From the NCBI GenBank assembly GCA_002437905.1, contig DJRT01000001.1, positions 1-46,828 on the forward strand: 46,828 bases of DNA. Reading direction: 5' to 3'. The stretch comes from Ruminococcaceae bacterium UBA6353. GTDB taxonomy: Bacteria; Bacillota; Clostridia; Oscillospirales; Acutalibacteraceae. Numbering within the stretch: the stretch's first letter is position 1; each line of letters begins with the position of its first letter. The notes under the pieces were generated by a model. The model was not told the origin of the DNA, searched no databases, and worked only from the letters and a program-made list of their open reading frames with translations. Position numbers and translations under genes: made by a program. Below are positions 32,233 through 40,194 of the stretch, one piece after another.

Positions 32233-33825
32233 ATGCCCACACAGGAGTCTGTTTTCCGCCATTTTGGCGTCATGCTGGATTGTTCCCGCAACGCCGTCAT
32301 GCGGCCGGAGGCGGTTTGCCGCTTTCTGGACACCATTGTGCCGCTTGGCTACAACACCCTGATGCTCTATACGGAGGATACCTATGAGATCGACGGCCAG
32401 CCCTATTTCGGCCACGGCCGCGGCCGTTACTCCCGGGAGGAGCTCAAGCGCATAGACGCCTATGCCGCCTCCAAGGGAGTGGAGCTGATCCCCTGTATCC
32501 AGACACTGGCCCATCTGAACGCACTGATGCAGTGGCCGGTATACCGTGCCATACGGGATACCGATGACATCCTGCTGGCGGAGGATGAGCAGGTGTATGC
32601 GCTTATTGATTCCATGTTTGCCACCCTGGCCGAGTGCTTTACCAGCCGCACCGTCAATGTGGGCATGGACGAGGCCCTCAACCTGGGGCTTGGCCGCTAT
32701 CTGGAGCAGCACGGCTACGAAAACCGCACAGAGATCCTACTGCGCCATGTGCAGCGGGTAGCCAAAATCGCCGAAAAATACGGTTTTACCATGTGTATGT
32801 GGGGGGATATGTTTTTCCGGCTGGCCGGTGATAAGCAGGCGACGGCGGATGCCGTGCAGGGCAAGATCCCGCACAATGTGCGGCTGATCTACTGGGACTA
32901 TTACTCCCAGGACAAGGCGCACTACGACGACTGGATCGACGCATACAAGCCTCTCAGCCGGGAGCTGTGGTTTGCCGGCGGCGCGTGGCGCTGGAATGGC
33001 TTCGCCCCGCGTAACAATTTCTCCATTGACGCCTGCCGCGCCTCCATCGCCTCCTGCCGTGAGCACGGGATCGAGGATGTGATCATCACCGCCTGGGGCG
33101 ATAACGGCGCCGAGTGCCCGATCATGGCCGTGCTGCCCACGCTGTATGCGGCGGCACAATTTGCCCGCGGAAATGACGATATGGACAGCATCCGCGCCGG
33201 CTTTGAGGCGGCCTACAGCTGCCGGATGGAGGACTATCTGCTGCTGGAGCTGCCCGAAAATCCGGGGGACATCCTGGCCAATCCGGAAAAGTACCTGCTG
33301 TACAACGATTGCTTTATGGGCAAATTCGATTCCCTGCTGTCGCCGGAGGTGGCCGCAGGCTATGCAGCCCATGCCGAAAAGCTGCTGCCCATGACGCAGC
33401 ACCCGCAGTTTGGCTACCTGTTTGAGACCGCCCGGCGGCTGTGCCTGGTGCTGGCCAAAAAGGCCGATCTCGGCTGCCGCACCCGCGCGGCCTATCTGGC
33501 CGGCGACCGTGCGGCTCTGGCCGCGCTTGTGCCGGAATACAGCGAGACACAGCGGCTGCTGGACAGCTTCACTGCTGCCTTTGAGAAGCAATGGATGGCG
33601 GAAAACAAGCCCCACGGCTTTGATGTGCAGGACATCCGCCTCGGCGGGCTTTCCCGCCGGCTGCTGCACTGCCGCGACCGGCTGCAGCAATACCTGGATG
33701 GCGATATTGAGCGCATCGAAGAGCTGGAGGAGCCGGTGCTTGACCCAGTCTGCCGGCCGGAGGCGCCAAAGGGCACATTGAATTTCAACAACTGGCGAGA
33801 TACCGTCACCTGCAATGTGCTGTGA
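32233..33825 (+). CDS. Family 20 glycoside hydrolase-like beta-N-acetylhexosaminidase
   Basis: 530 aa, cytoplasmic (no signal peptide). The TIM barrel starts with GVMLDCSRNAVMRPE and YNTLMLYTEDTYEIDGQPYF. The catalytic Asp-Glu pair is in NVGMDEALNLGLG (residues about 146-147), as in GH20 enzymes that use substrate-assisted catalysis. CMWGDMFFRLAGD and IITAWGDNGAECP supply active-site Trp/Asp. The long helical C-terminal part (about 370-530) is of unknown role. Probably removes terminal GlcNAc or GalNAc from imported host glycans or recycled wall fragments. Monocistronic, with promoter and terminator. Confidence 0.85.
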   Translation: MPTQESVFRHFGVMLDCSRNAVMRPEAVCRFLDTIVPLGYNTLMLYTEDTYEIDGQPYFGHGRGRYSREELKRIDAYAASKGVELIPCIQTLAHLNALMQWPVYRAIRDTDDILLAEDEQVYALIDSMFATLAECFTSRTVNVGMDEALNLGLGRYLEQHGYENRTEILLRHVQRVAKIAEKYGFTMCMWGDMFFRLAGDKQATADAVQGKIPHNVRLIYWDYYSQDKAHYDDWIDAYKPLSRELWFAGGAWRWNGFAPRNNFSIDACRASIASCREHGIEDVIITAWGDNGAECPIMAVLPTLYAAAQFARGNDDMDSIRAGFEAAYSCRMEDYLLLELPENPGDILANPEKYLLYNDCFMGKFDSLLSPEVAAGYAAHAEKLLPMTQHPQFGYLFETARRLCLVLAKKADLGCRTRAAYLAGDRAALAALVPEYSETQRLLDSFTAAFEKQWMAENKPHGFDVQDIRLGGLSRRLLHCRDRLQQYLDGDIERIEELEEPVLDPVCRPEAPKGTLNFNNWRDTVTCNVL

Positions 33826-33840
33826 CGGGTGTTCCTGAAG

Positions 33841-33884
33841 AAAAAATGGCGCATACCGCTTTTGCGGTATGCGCCATTTTCTGT
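33841..33884 (+). terminator. Bidirectional terminator between the GH20-like gene and livF
   Basis: AAAATGGCGCATACCGC pairs perfectly with GCGGTATGCGCCATTTT around TTTT, with A-run and T-run flanks, so it also ends the liv operon from the other strand. Confidence 0.92.
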
Positions 33885-33894
33885 ATTCGTTCAA

Positions 33895-34605
33895 TCAGCC
33901 GCCGAGGTAGGCTTTCTTCACTTCCTCGCTGGCCAGCAGCTCCGCACCGGTACCGGTCAGCACCAGCTTGCCGTTTTCCAGCACATAGGCACGGTCGCAG
34001 ATATTCAGCGCCTTGTTGGCGTTCTGCTCCACCAGCAGGATGGTGGTACCGCTATCGCGGAAATCCTTGATGATGTCAAACACCTCATCCACCAGCAGCG
34101 GCGAAAGCCCCATGGATGGCTCATCCAGCATCAGCAGGCGGGGATGGCACATCATGGCGCGTCCCATCGCCAGCATCTGCTGCTCACCGCCGGAAAGGGT
34201 GCCGGCCACCTGGCTCTTGCGCTCTGCCAGGCGGGGGAACCGCTCGTAGATGCTCTCGATATCCTGCTTCGTGTGGCTCTTATCCTTCACGGAATAGGCA
34301 CCCATCAGCAGGTTTTCGTACACCGTCAGCTCCTGGAAAATGCGCCGTCCCTCCGGCACCTGGGTCATGCCTAGCTGCACGATCTTATGGCCGGGCATAT
34401 GGCTGATGTTCTGGCCGTCATAGGTCACCGTGCCATGCTGCGCAGGGATCAGCCCCATGATGCTTTGCATGGTGGTGGTCTTGCCGGCGCCGTTGGCGCC
34501 GATCAGGGTCACAATCTCCCCCTCATTCACCTCAAAGCTGATGCCCTTGAGCGCCTGGATCACGCCGTAATAGACCTGCAGATCCTTCACTTCCAATAAT
34601 GCCAT
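33895..34605 (-). CDS. livF: Branched-chain amino-acid ABC transporter, ATPase LivF
   Basis: 236-aa ATP-binding subunit, last gene of livKHMGF. Walker A is IGANGAGKTTT, the Q-loop region TQVPEGRRIFQELTVYENL is LivF-like, the signature is LSGGEQQMLAMGRAM, and Walker B is LLMLDEPSMGLSP. It pairs with LivG to drive uptake of Leu, Ile and Val through LivH-LivM. The start at 34605 is 5 nt after the livG stop with GGAGG inside the livG end. Confidence 0.96.
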   Translation of the reverse strand: MALLEVKDLQVYYGVIQALKGISFEVNEGEIVTLIGANGAGKTTTMQSIMGLIPAQHGTVTYDGQNISHMPGHKIVQLGMTQVPEGRRIFQELTVYENLLMGAYSVKDKSHTKQDIESIYERFPRLAERKSQVAGTLSGGEQQMLAMGRAMMCHPRLLMLDEPSMGLSPLLVDEVFDIIKDFRDSGTTILLVEQNANKALNICDRAYVLENGKLVLTGTGAELLASEEVKKAYLGG

Positions 34606-34610
34606 AGCCT

Positions 34611-35381
34611 TTAACCTCCGATGTAGGCCTTGATAACCTCCGGGTCGTTCAAGGCAGTCTGGGTGTCGCCCTGCGCCAGCACCGTGCCGAAGTTCAGCAC
34701 CGTCAGCTCGTCGCACAGGCCGGAGACAAACTTCATATCGTGCTCAATCAGCAGCACCGTCATATCGAAGCTATCGCGGATAAACCGGATAATCTCCATC
34801 AGCTCCGCTGTTTCATTGGGGTTCATACCGGCTGCCGGCTCATCCAGCAGCAGCAGCTGGGGATTGGTTGCCAGCGCACGGGCAATCTCCAGCTTGCGCT
34901 GTTTACCGTAGGGCAGGTTGCAGGAGAGGTTGTTGCGCTCCTCCTCCAGCCCGAAGATGCGCAGGATCTCTTTGGCACGCGCACGCATCCGCGTCTCTGT
35001 ATCGTAGTGGCGCGGCAGGTGCAGCATGCTGGAGATGGGGTCGCAGTGGAATTCCGGCTGGCAGTGCAGCCCCACCATTACATTGCGGATCACGCTCATG
35101 TTATTGAACAGGCGGATATTCTGGAAAGTCCGGGCGATACCCTTATGGTTGATCGCCTCCTGCGATTTCCCGTTGAGGATCTCCCCATTAAGGGCAAAGG
35201 TGCCGGTGGTTGGCGTATACACGCCGGTCAGCATATTGAACACCGTTGTTTTGCCGGCACCATTGGGGCCGACCAGGCCGTAGATCTGCTTCTTCTTGAC
35301 CTCCAGGTTCAATCCCTCCACGGCATGCAGGCCGCCAAAGGTGATGCCCAGATTTTCCACTTTCAATACGGTGTCAGCCAT
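34611..35381 (-). CDS. livG: Branched-chain amino-acid ABC transporter, ATPase LivG
   Basis: 256-aa ATPase. Walker A VGPNGAGKTTVFN, LivG-type GIARTFQNIRLFNNMSVIRN, signature LPYGKQRKLEIARALA (SGG replaced by PYG, usual for LivG), Walker B LLLLDEPAAGMNP and the C-terminal NFGTVLAQGD. It begins 8 nt inside the end of livM, a coupled overlap. Confidence 0.96.
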   Translation of the reverse strand: MADTVLKVENLGITFGGLHAVEGLNLEVKKKQIYGLVGPNGAGKTTVFNMLTGVYTPTTGTFALNGEILNGKSQEAINHKGIARTFQNIRLFNNMSVIRNVMVGLHCQPEFHCDPISSMLHLPRHYDTETRMRARAKEILRIFGLEEERNNLSCNLPYGKQRKLEIARALATNPQLLLLDEPAAGMNPNETAELMEIIRFIRDSFDMTVLLIEHDMKFVSGLCDELTVLNFGTVLAQGDTQTALNDPEVIKAYIGG

Positions 35382-36528
35382 TGAGGTTCTCCTCCTTTCC
35401 GGTCTCGTCCTGCGCGGGCAGCGCTTCCTCGGTGCGCAGATCAACGCTCAGCACCTCGTCCATCGGGATCTTGCTGGGAACCCGCGCCCATACAACGCTG
35501 TCCTCCACCACGGTCTCCGCCTTGCGGCGTGCCCGCTTGTTCAGCCAGTTCTTCAGGCTGACCGCCTCACGGTAGCGCTGCAGGCCGGGGGCATTATTGA
35601 ACAGCACCACGACCACCAGAATGAGGGCATAGACCAGCAGCTTGACCGCCGCCAGATCGCCGGAAAGCTCACTCTGCAGCTTGAAGTTGATCCAGGTGAT
35701 GAGCACCGCCGCAATGATGGAACCATTCAGGCTGCCCATGCCGCCCAGCACCACCATCACCAGCACCTCGATGGAGTAGTTATAGGAGAAGAAGGAATAC
35801 AGCACCGGGGTCACGAAATGGCCGTAGATAACACCGGCAATGCCGGCGAAAGCCGCCGAAACCACAAACACCAGCAGCTTATAGAAGGTGACATTGATCC
35901 CCATGGCCTTGGCGGCGATCTCGTTATCGCGGATGGCGGTAACAGCGCGGCCATGCTTGCTGCGGATCAGGTTCTGGGTCAGGAACAGCACCACCAGCAC
36001 CATGATGAACGCCACGATATACAGCGAGGAGGGATCATACACCGTAGTGGAGAAGCCCTTGGCGCCGCCAAACCACGGCAGGTTTTTGAACACATTGCGC
36101 ACGATCTCGCCGAAGGCCAGCGTCACAATGGCCAGGTAGTCACCCTTAAGGCGCAGCGCCGGCAGACCGATGATGAAACCGAATATCCCGGCCGCCACCG
36201 CACCGACAAGCATGGCAATGATCAGCACCAGCAGCTGGCTGGGGATCACTTCGTTCAGCGCATTGGCCACAAAGCAGCCGATGTAGGCGCCGATGCACAT
36301 GAAACCGGCATGCCCAAGGCTCAGTTCGCCAAGGAAGCCGACCACCAGGTTCAGTGAGACCGCCATAATGATGCTGTAGGCGATACGGGAAAGCAGACCG
36401 ACACTGGAGCGGCCAAGCACGCCTGTACTGCTAAGCAGGATCATCAGCGCCAGAAAAGCAATGATGGCGATGTAGGAAATGCTGTATTTGAATTTGAAAT
36501 TCTTTTTCACATTCTGAAAATAGCCCAT
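35374..36528 (-). CDS. livM: Branched-chain amino-acid ABC transporter, permease LivM
   Basis: 384-aa permease with about ten membrane segments. LNLVVGFLGELSLGHAGFMC and KGDYLAIVTLAFGEIVRNVF (coupling loop with the EIVR helix) identify LivM. The C-terminal 65 residues form a charged cytoplasmic tail (KNWLNKRARRKAETVVEDS onward) longer than in many homologues. It starts 3 nt after livH. Confidence 0.94.
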   Translation of the reverse strand: MGYFQNVKKNFKFKYSISYIAIIAFLALMILLSSTGVLGRSSVGLLSRIAYSIIMAVSLNLVVGFLGELSLGHAGFMCIGAYIGCFVANALNEVIPSQLLVLIIAMLVGAVAAGIFGFIIGLPALRLKGDYLAIVTLAFGEIVRNVFKNLPWFGGAKGFSTTVYDPSSLYIVAFIMVLVVLFLTQNLIRSKHGRAVTAIRDNEIAAKAMGINVTFYKLLVFVVSAAFAGIAGVIYGHFVTPVLYSFFSYNYSIEVLVMVVLGGMGSLNGSIIAAVLITWINFKLQSELSGDLAAVKLLVYALILVVVVLFNNAPGLQRYREAVSLKNWLNKRARRKAETVVEDSVVWARVPSKIPMDEVLSVDLRTEEALPAQDETGKEENLNG

Positions 36529-36531
36529 AGC

Positions 36532-37395
36532 TTACACCTTCACCCTTCTCTTCTTGCCCAGCAGGCCGATCGGCTTGATCAGCAGGATCAGGATCAGCAG
36601 GCTAAATTCAATGGCCGTCGTATAGGCACTGATCGCCGGAATGCTCAGGCAGACTTTCTCGATCAGGCCAAGCAGCACACCGCCGAGCATGGCACCGGGG
36701 ATGGAGCCGATGCCGCCGATGACCGCGGCTGTAAAGGCCTTGATACCGGGCATGGAGCCGAGCGTGGGGCTGGCCGAGGGGATCTGCATCAGGTAGAACA
36801 GGCTGGCAAAGGCCGCCAGCGCCGAGCCGATAGCAAAGGTGATCATAATGATGGCATTCACATTTATGCCCATCAGCTGCGCCGCACCGCGGTCCTCCGA
36901 TACCGCCTGCATGGCACGGCCGGTGCGGGTGAATTTGACAAACAGTGTCAGCGCAATCATGATCACCGTACCCACCACCAGCGTGATCAGCGTACCAACG
37001 CTGATGTTCAGGCCGGACAGGTTCTTGGTCACAAACTGGGGACGGTCAAAGGGCTTGGCCTCTGCGCCGAAGATCAGCTGCGAAAGCCCCTGCAGAAAAT
37101 AGCTGACGCCGATAGCCGTGATCAGCACCGCCAGCGGCGATGCACCGCGCAGCGGCCGGTAGGCCAGCTTTTCGATAAACACGCCGGCCAGCGTGCAGAT
37201 CACAATGGCCAGCAGGATACCCAGCCACAGGTTGCCGCTCAGGCCCATGGTGGTGATGATGGCGTAGGCGCCGACCATAATCACATCGCCGTGCGCAAAA
37301 TTCAGCAGCTTGGCAATGCCGTACACCATTGTGTAGCCGAGGGCGATCAGCGCATAAATGGCGCCGAGACTCAGCCCGTCTAACAAAATACTCAT
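36532..37395 (-). CDS. livH: Branched-chain amino-acid ABC transporter, permease LivH
   Basis: 287-aa permease with eight or so membrane helices. LSLGAIYALIALGYTMVYGI and LLNFAHGDVIMVGAYA are the LivH opening. AMQAVSEDRGAAQLMGINVN is the coupling region, and GGIGSIPGAMLGGVLLGLIE follows. ATG 37395 has AGAGGAG 8 nt upstream. Separated from livK by 228 nt of hairpin-rich DNA. Confidence 0.95.
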   Translation of the reverse strand: MSILLDGLSLGAIYALIALGYTMVYGIAKLLNFAHGDVIMVGAYAIITTMGLSGNLWLGILLAIVICTLAGVFIEKLAYRPLRGASPLAVLITAIGVSYFLQGLSQLIFGAEAKPFDRPQFVTKNLSGLNISVGTLITLVVGTVIMIALTLFVKFTRTGRAMQAVSEDRGAAQLMGINVNAIIMITFAIGSALAAFASLFYLMQIPSASPTLGSMPGIKAFTAAVIGGIGSIPGAMLGGVLLGLIEKVCLSIPAISAYTTAIEFSLLILILLIKPIGLLGKKRRVKV

Positions 37396-37493
37396 GTAGT
37401 CTACTCCTCTTCCCATGGTTTCGACTTGCGTCGGATAAATGGCCGGCCGACTGTCCGGCCGCTTATCCGGCACAAGCCGGTAGACGCGTCCGG

Positions 37494-37575
37494 CCGCAGG
37501 TCGGGGATCGCTCTCCGGCCTGCGGTCGCGTACAGCCTTCTTGCCTGTTCGGCCGGTATATACCGGCCGGACAGG
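37494..37575 (-). promoter_or_regulatory. GC-rich hairpins between livK and livH
   Basis: Two stable inverted repeats: CCGCAGG/CCTGCGG enclosing a further GGGGA...TCTCC stem (37494-37525), and a 15-bp palindrome CCTGTTCGGCCGGTA/TACCGGCCGGACAGG (37544-37575, one wobble). Neither has a U-run. Such processing or stabilising hairpins usually keep binding-protein mRNA (livK) more abundant than the permease part. Confidence 0.6.
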
Positions 37576-37623
37576 ACTTGAATCACTTCAACCGCGTAAG
37601 GATCACCGCATCAGCGCCGGCTG

Positions 37624-38742
37624 TTACTGCAGCACAACGATGTTCGGCTCCTTGGTGCAGGCACCGGTGGTCGCCCAGGTCATGGTGCCGGTCACGCCCT
37701 CATACTTGAAAGAGGAAGCTGTGATCGCCGCCACCAGTTTGTCGGTCAGGTCGCTGGCCTTGATGGAGGTATCGTCCACACCGGCAGCCTTCATGCCCTC
37801 GTAGATGACATACACCGCATCGTAGGCATCCGCAGCAAACTGGTCGGGATCCGCATTGTAGGCCGCCTTATAGGCCGCCGTGAACGCCGCAGACTTCTCC
37901 TTGGTGCTGTTCACATCGAAGGGGGTGATATAGCGGATGTGGTTGGTCACAGTGCTGTCGATCTGAGCAGCGATACCGTCAAAGCCATCGCAGCCGAACA
38001 GCTCCGCCTGCACATTCTTTGCCACACAGGCCTTGGCCACCAGGCCGGCCTCCGTGTAGTAGAAGGGCATGAAGATAACATCGCAATCCTTGAGCGCCTC
38101 AACCTGCGTGGAGAAGTCCTTATTGTTCTCCTTATCGAAGGTCTGGGTGGTGAATTCCTTGCCCAGCTTCTTCATCTCCGCCTCAAAAGCAGCGTAGATG
38201 CCGGAAGAGTAGGAATCGCTGGTGTCGTAGATCGCACCGATCTTGTTATACTTGCCGGAAAGCTCCTCGGCCGCCAGCGTGCCCTGGTCGGGATCGCCGA
38301 AGCAGACGCGGAAGATGGAGGTACCCTTCTGGATAACGGCCTCCTCCGAAGCGGACGGGGTGATGGCGAACAGGTTGTCCTTGGCCGCCTTCTCGGCAAA
38401 GGCCTTGCAGGAGGCGGAGGTCACGCTGCCCAGGGAGACCTGCATACCGGCATCATACAGGGCATCGTAGCCGGTGCTGGCATCCTCGGCGGTCGCCTTA
38501 TCGTCCTTCATATCAAAGGTGAAGGTCTTGCCATTGAGACCGCCGGCCTTGTTGATCTCATCAACGGCCAGCTGAGCGCCCTGCTTAACGGATATGCCGT
38601 AAGAGGAAGCATCGCCGGTCAGCGGGCCGGTGCAGCCGATCAAATAGCTGTCAGAGGATTTGCTGGAACCACAGCCGGCAACAACGCTGGCCATGACGGC
38701 GACCGCCGCAGCGACGGCGGCCATACGGGTGGACTTCTTCAT
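37624..38742 (-). CDS. livK: Branched-chain amino-acid-binding lipoprotein LivK
   Basis: 372-aa periplasmic-type binding protein, anchored here as a lipoprotein: hydrophobic signal followed by the lipobox VVAGC with Cys24. The mature part opens YLIGCTGPLTGDASSYGISV and GAQLAVDEINKAGGLNG, typical of Leu/Ile/Val-binding proteins (Peripla_BP_6). Ligand contacts would lie around TSASCKAFAE and DTSDSYSSGIYAAF. AAGGAG precedes the start. First gene of the operon; two hairpins with U-runs lie upstream, so its promoter must be close (TATATT near 38764). Confidence 0.95.
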   Translation of the reverse strand: MKKSTRMAAVAAAVAVMASVVAGCGSSKSSDSYLIGCTGPLTGDASSYGISVKQGAQLAVDEINKAGGLNGKTFTFDMKDDKATAEDASTGYDALYDAGMQVSLGSVTSASCKAFAEKAAKDNLFAITPSASEEAVIQKGTSIFRVCFGDPDQGTLAAEELSGKYNKIGAIYDTSDSYSSGIYAAFEAEMKKLGKEFTTQTFDKENNKDFSTQVEALKDCDVIFMPFYYTEAGLVAKACVAKNVQAELFGCDGFDGIAAQIDSTVTNHIRYITPFDVNSTKEKSAAFTAAYKAAYNADPDQFAADAYDAVYVIYEGMKAAGVDDTSIKASDLTDKLVAAITASSFKYEGVTGTMTWATTGACTKEPNIVVLQ

Positions 38743-38786
38743 AGGTCATTTCTCCTTTTCTTAATATAAACTGACTTTTTTTATCT

Positions 38787-38812
38787 AAAACGGGGCGTTC
38801 ATCGCTCCCCGT
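38787..38812 (-). terminator. Terminator-like hairpin ahead of livK
   Basis: Minus strand ACGGGG-AGCGATGAACG-CCCCGT followed by UUU. It lies 45 nt before the livK start. With the next hairpin upstream it insulates livK or acts as an attenuator. Confidence 0.65.
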
Positions 38813-38840
38813 CTTATTCGGTTTTGGTGCCGTACAACAG

Positions 38841-38874
38841 AAAAACGGCCCTGCCAAAAGTAGCAGAACCGTTT
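38841..38874 (-). terminator. Terminator of the small membrane protein gene
   Basis: Minus strand AACGG-UU-CUGC pairs with GCAG-GG-CCGUU across a 2x2 internal loop, followed by a U-run, 14 nt past the stop at 38888. Confidence 0.7.
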
Positions 38875-38887
38875 GAGAGGCTTGCCC

Positions 38888-39196
38888 TTATGCGGGCGTT
38901 CTCTGATACAGCGTTCGCTCTTTTGGCTTACGGAAGGGCAGCAGTCGTACGACCCATACATTCAGTACGAAGCACAGCAGTACAACAGCCGCCAGGCTAA
39001 TTCGCGCCAGAATACCAATAATGGCGATCATAACGAAAAAGGACACCGCCGGCATGGCGATGTCCGTAATAATGGCGCAGGAAGACTTTTCCGTTGCAGG
39101 AGCGCAGAAAGAGGTACCGGCTGCCTGCGAACAGGCACCGGAAAACGCACGACAACTACGGCTGTCAGCAAATGCAAAAGCCTTGGTGTAACGCAT
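38888..39196 (-). CDS. Small Cys-containing membrane protein, unknown
   Basis: 102 aa, not recognised. Residues 1-45 hold several Cys (CRAFSGACSQAAGTSFC). Two hydrophobic helices follow (AVSFFVMIAIIGILARISLA and VVLLCFVLNVWVVRLLPF), then a basic tail. AAAGGGG precedes ATG 39196, and the promoter is a perfect consensus, so it should be strongly expressed unless repressed. It stands alone between the liv operon and the structured RNA. Confidence 0.6.
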   Translation of the reverse strand: MRYTKAFAFADSRSCRAFSGACSQAAGTSFCAPATEKSSCAIITDIAMPAVSFFVMIAIIGILARISLAAVVLLCFVLNVWVVRLLPFRKPKERTLYQRTPA

Positions 39197-39226
39197 CGTG
39201 CATATCCCCTTTCGTGATTTTGTGTC

Positions 39227-39306
39227 ATTATACGCCGGGCAAAACCGTTTGTCAACCGGTTTTTTGCAACTTTGTGAAAATATCTTTAATATTTTGTTGC
39301 AAAAAA
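39227..39306 (-). promoter_or_regulatory. Consensus promoter with an AT-rich inverted repeat
   Basis: Minus strand TTGACA (39250-39255), 17-nt spacer, TATAAT (39227-39232). Immediately upstream, TTTTTTGCAAC (39260-39270) and AAAATAT (39277-39283) pair with ATATTTT-GTTGCAAAAAA (39289-39306). TTGCAAC...GTTGCAA could be an operator, and the A/T tracts could act as an UP element or a bidirectional terminator. Confidence 0.75.
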
Positions 39307-39350
39307 TCAAATATGGGCAAAATGCCGGAAGCCAGTGCCCAGGCGAACAG

Positions 39351-39550
39351 AAAAACAGCCCCGCCACCGGGTCTGCGCCCGGCAGCGGGGCTGCTGTCTG
39401 CAAGCGATCCCGCCATGTCGTAATGCCGTCGGCATAACCTGCTACTAATATCAGCAGGTGGGCATCGCCCGTCCCTTTCCGGCTCCCTTCTTCCCGCGTG
39501 GCGGGGAGGTCTGCACTCCGGAGACGGAGCTCGATTCCCTTTTTACAAAT
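39351..39550 (-). ncRNA. Structured non-coding RNA with terminator, possibly 6S RNA
   Basis: A span of about 195 nt without a plausible gene. It contains nested inverted repeats: CCCGC-CAC-GCGGG near 39490-39500, ACCTGCT-N9-AGCAGGT (39436-39458), ATGCCG-ACGGCAT (39423-39435), and CCCGCCA pairing with TGGCGGG (39409-39415 with about 39497-39503). It ends in a strong terminator CAGCCCCGC/GCGGGGCTG plus U5 (39351-39393). Length, long-range closing pairs and position beside DUF1292 agree with clostridial 6S RNA, which binds RNA polymerase. I could not verify the consensus; a riboswitch-like leader is the alternative. Confidence 0.45.
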
Positions 39551-39606
39551 GTAGTAGGGTTAAAAGACAGCAGTCCGCGTGCACGGCAGGACGGTCACCG
39601 TTCCGG

Positions 39607-39927
39607 TCAGCTGAGCGGGTTCTGCGGCTCCTCTTCCTCATTGATCTCGTAGTAATCCGCCAGACGCTCCTCGAACACACCGGCAATCTCCTCGAAGGTA
39701 TCGTCGTCCTCAATCGGCACCAGCAGATCCTCCCCATCCTGGTCAACCACTTCCAGAATCACCAGCTCACCGTCGCCCTCCACCTCGGCCTCCGCATCGG
39801 TGTATACAGGCAGCAGCGCCACATAACGGCCGTCGTCATTCTCAATGGCGTCCAGCACCTCAAACTGGTGCTCATTGCCTTCGTCATCCAGCACGGTCAC
39901 CAGGTCATTTCCGTATTCCTCAGACAT
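39607..39927 (-). CDS. DUF1292 protein
   Basis: 106-aa very acidic cytoplasmic protein. LVTVLDDEGNEHQFEVLDAI and VALLPVYTDAEAEVEGDGEL then VILEVVDQDGEDLLVPIEDD match DUF1292, a conserved small Firmicutes protein often near ruvX/alaS in other genomes; function unknown. AAGGAG precedes ATG 39927. Promoter at 39958-39986. Confidence 0.88.
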   Translation of the reverse strand: MSEEYGNDLVTVLDDEGNEHQFEVLDAIENDDGRYVALLPVYTDAEAEVEGDGELVILEVVDQDGEDLLVPIEDDDTFEEIAGVFEERLADYYEINEEEEPQNPLS

Positions 39928-39957
39928 ATCGTTCACTCCTTCGCTCTCACTACCGTT

Positions 39958-39986
39958 ATCATACTCTATCCGGCGCATTTCGTCAA
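39958..39986 (-). promoter_or_regulatory. Promoter of the DUF1292 gene
   Basis: Minus strand TTGACG (39981-39986), 17-nt spacer, TATGAT (39958-39963). Confidence 0.75.
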
Positions 39987-40095
39987 GAGACTTTTTGCGG
40001 CAGCGCGCGGAGATTTTTCCACCGGCGGCAGCTGTCCGACCACATCCGACACAGCCCGACAGCGCACCGCTTTTTCTGCCGGGGCCGTTTTCCCG

Positions 40096-40124
40096 TTGCT
40101 TTTTATCTGCCGCAATGGTATAAT
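40096..40124 (+). promoter_or_regulatory. Promoter of the M42 peptidase gene
   Basis: TTGCTT (40096-40101), 17-nt spacer, TATAAT (40119-40124). Confidence 0.8.
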
Positions 40125-40194
40125 GAGGCTTGTTCGGATATGCGGCGGCCACCGGCCGGCCGCACAACATACAGGAATGGGAGGAATATATCCT

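Noticed and set aside
39394..39550. Cobalamin riboswitch, because AAAAGGGAA and CCCCGCCAC occur in order
   Set aside because: The B12 box and the usual GGTG...AATCC spacing are missing, and no cobalamin gene follows; the RNA ends in its own terminator.
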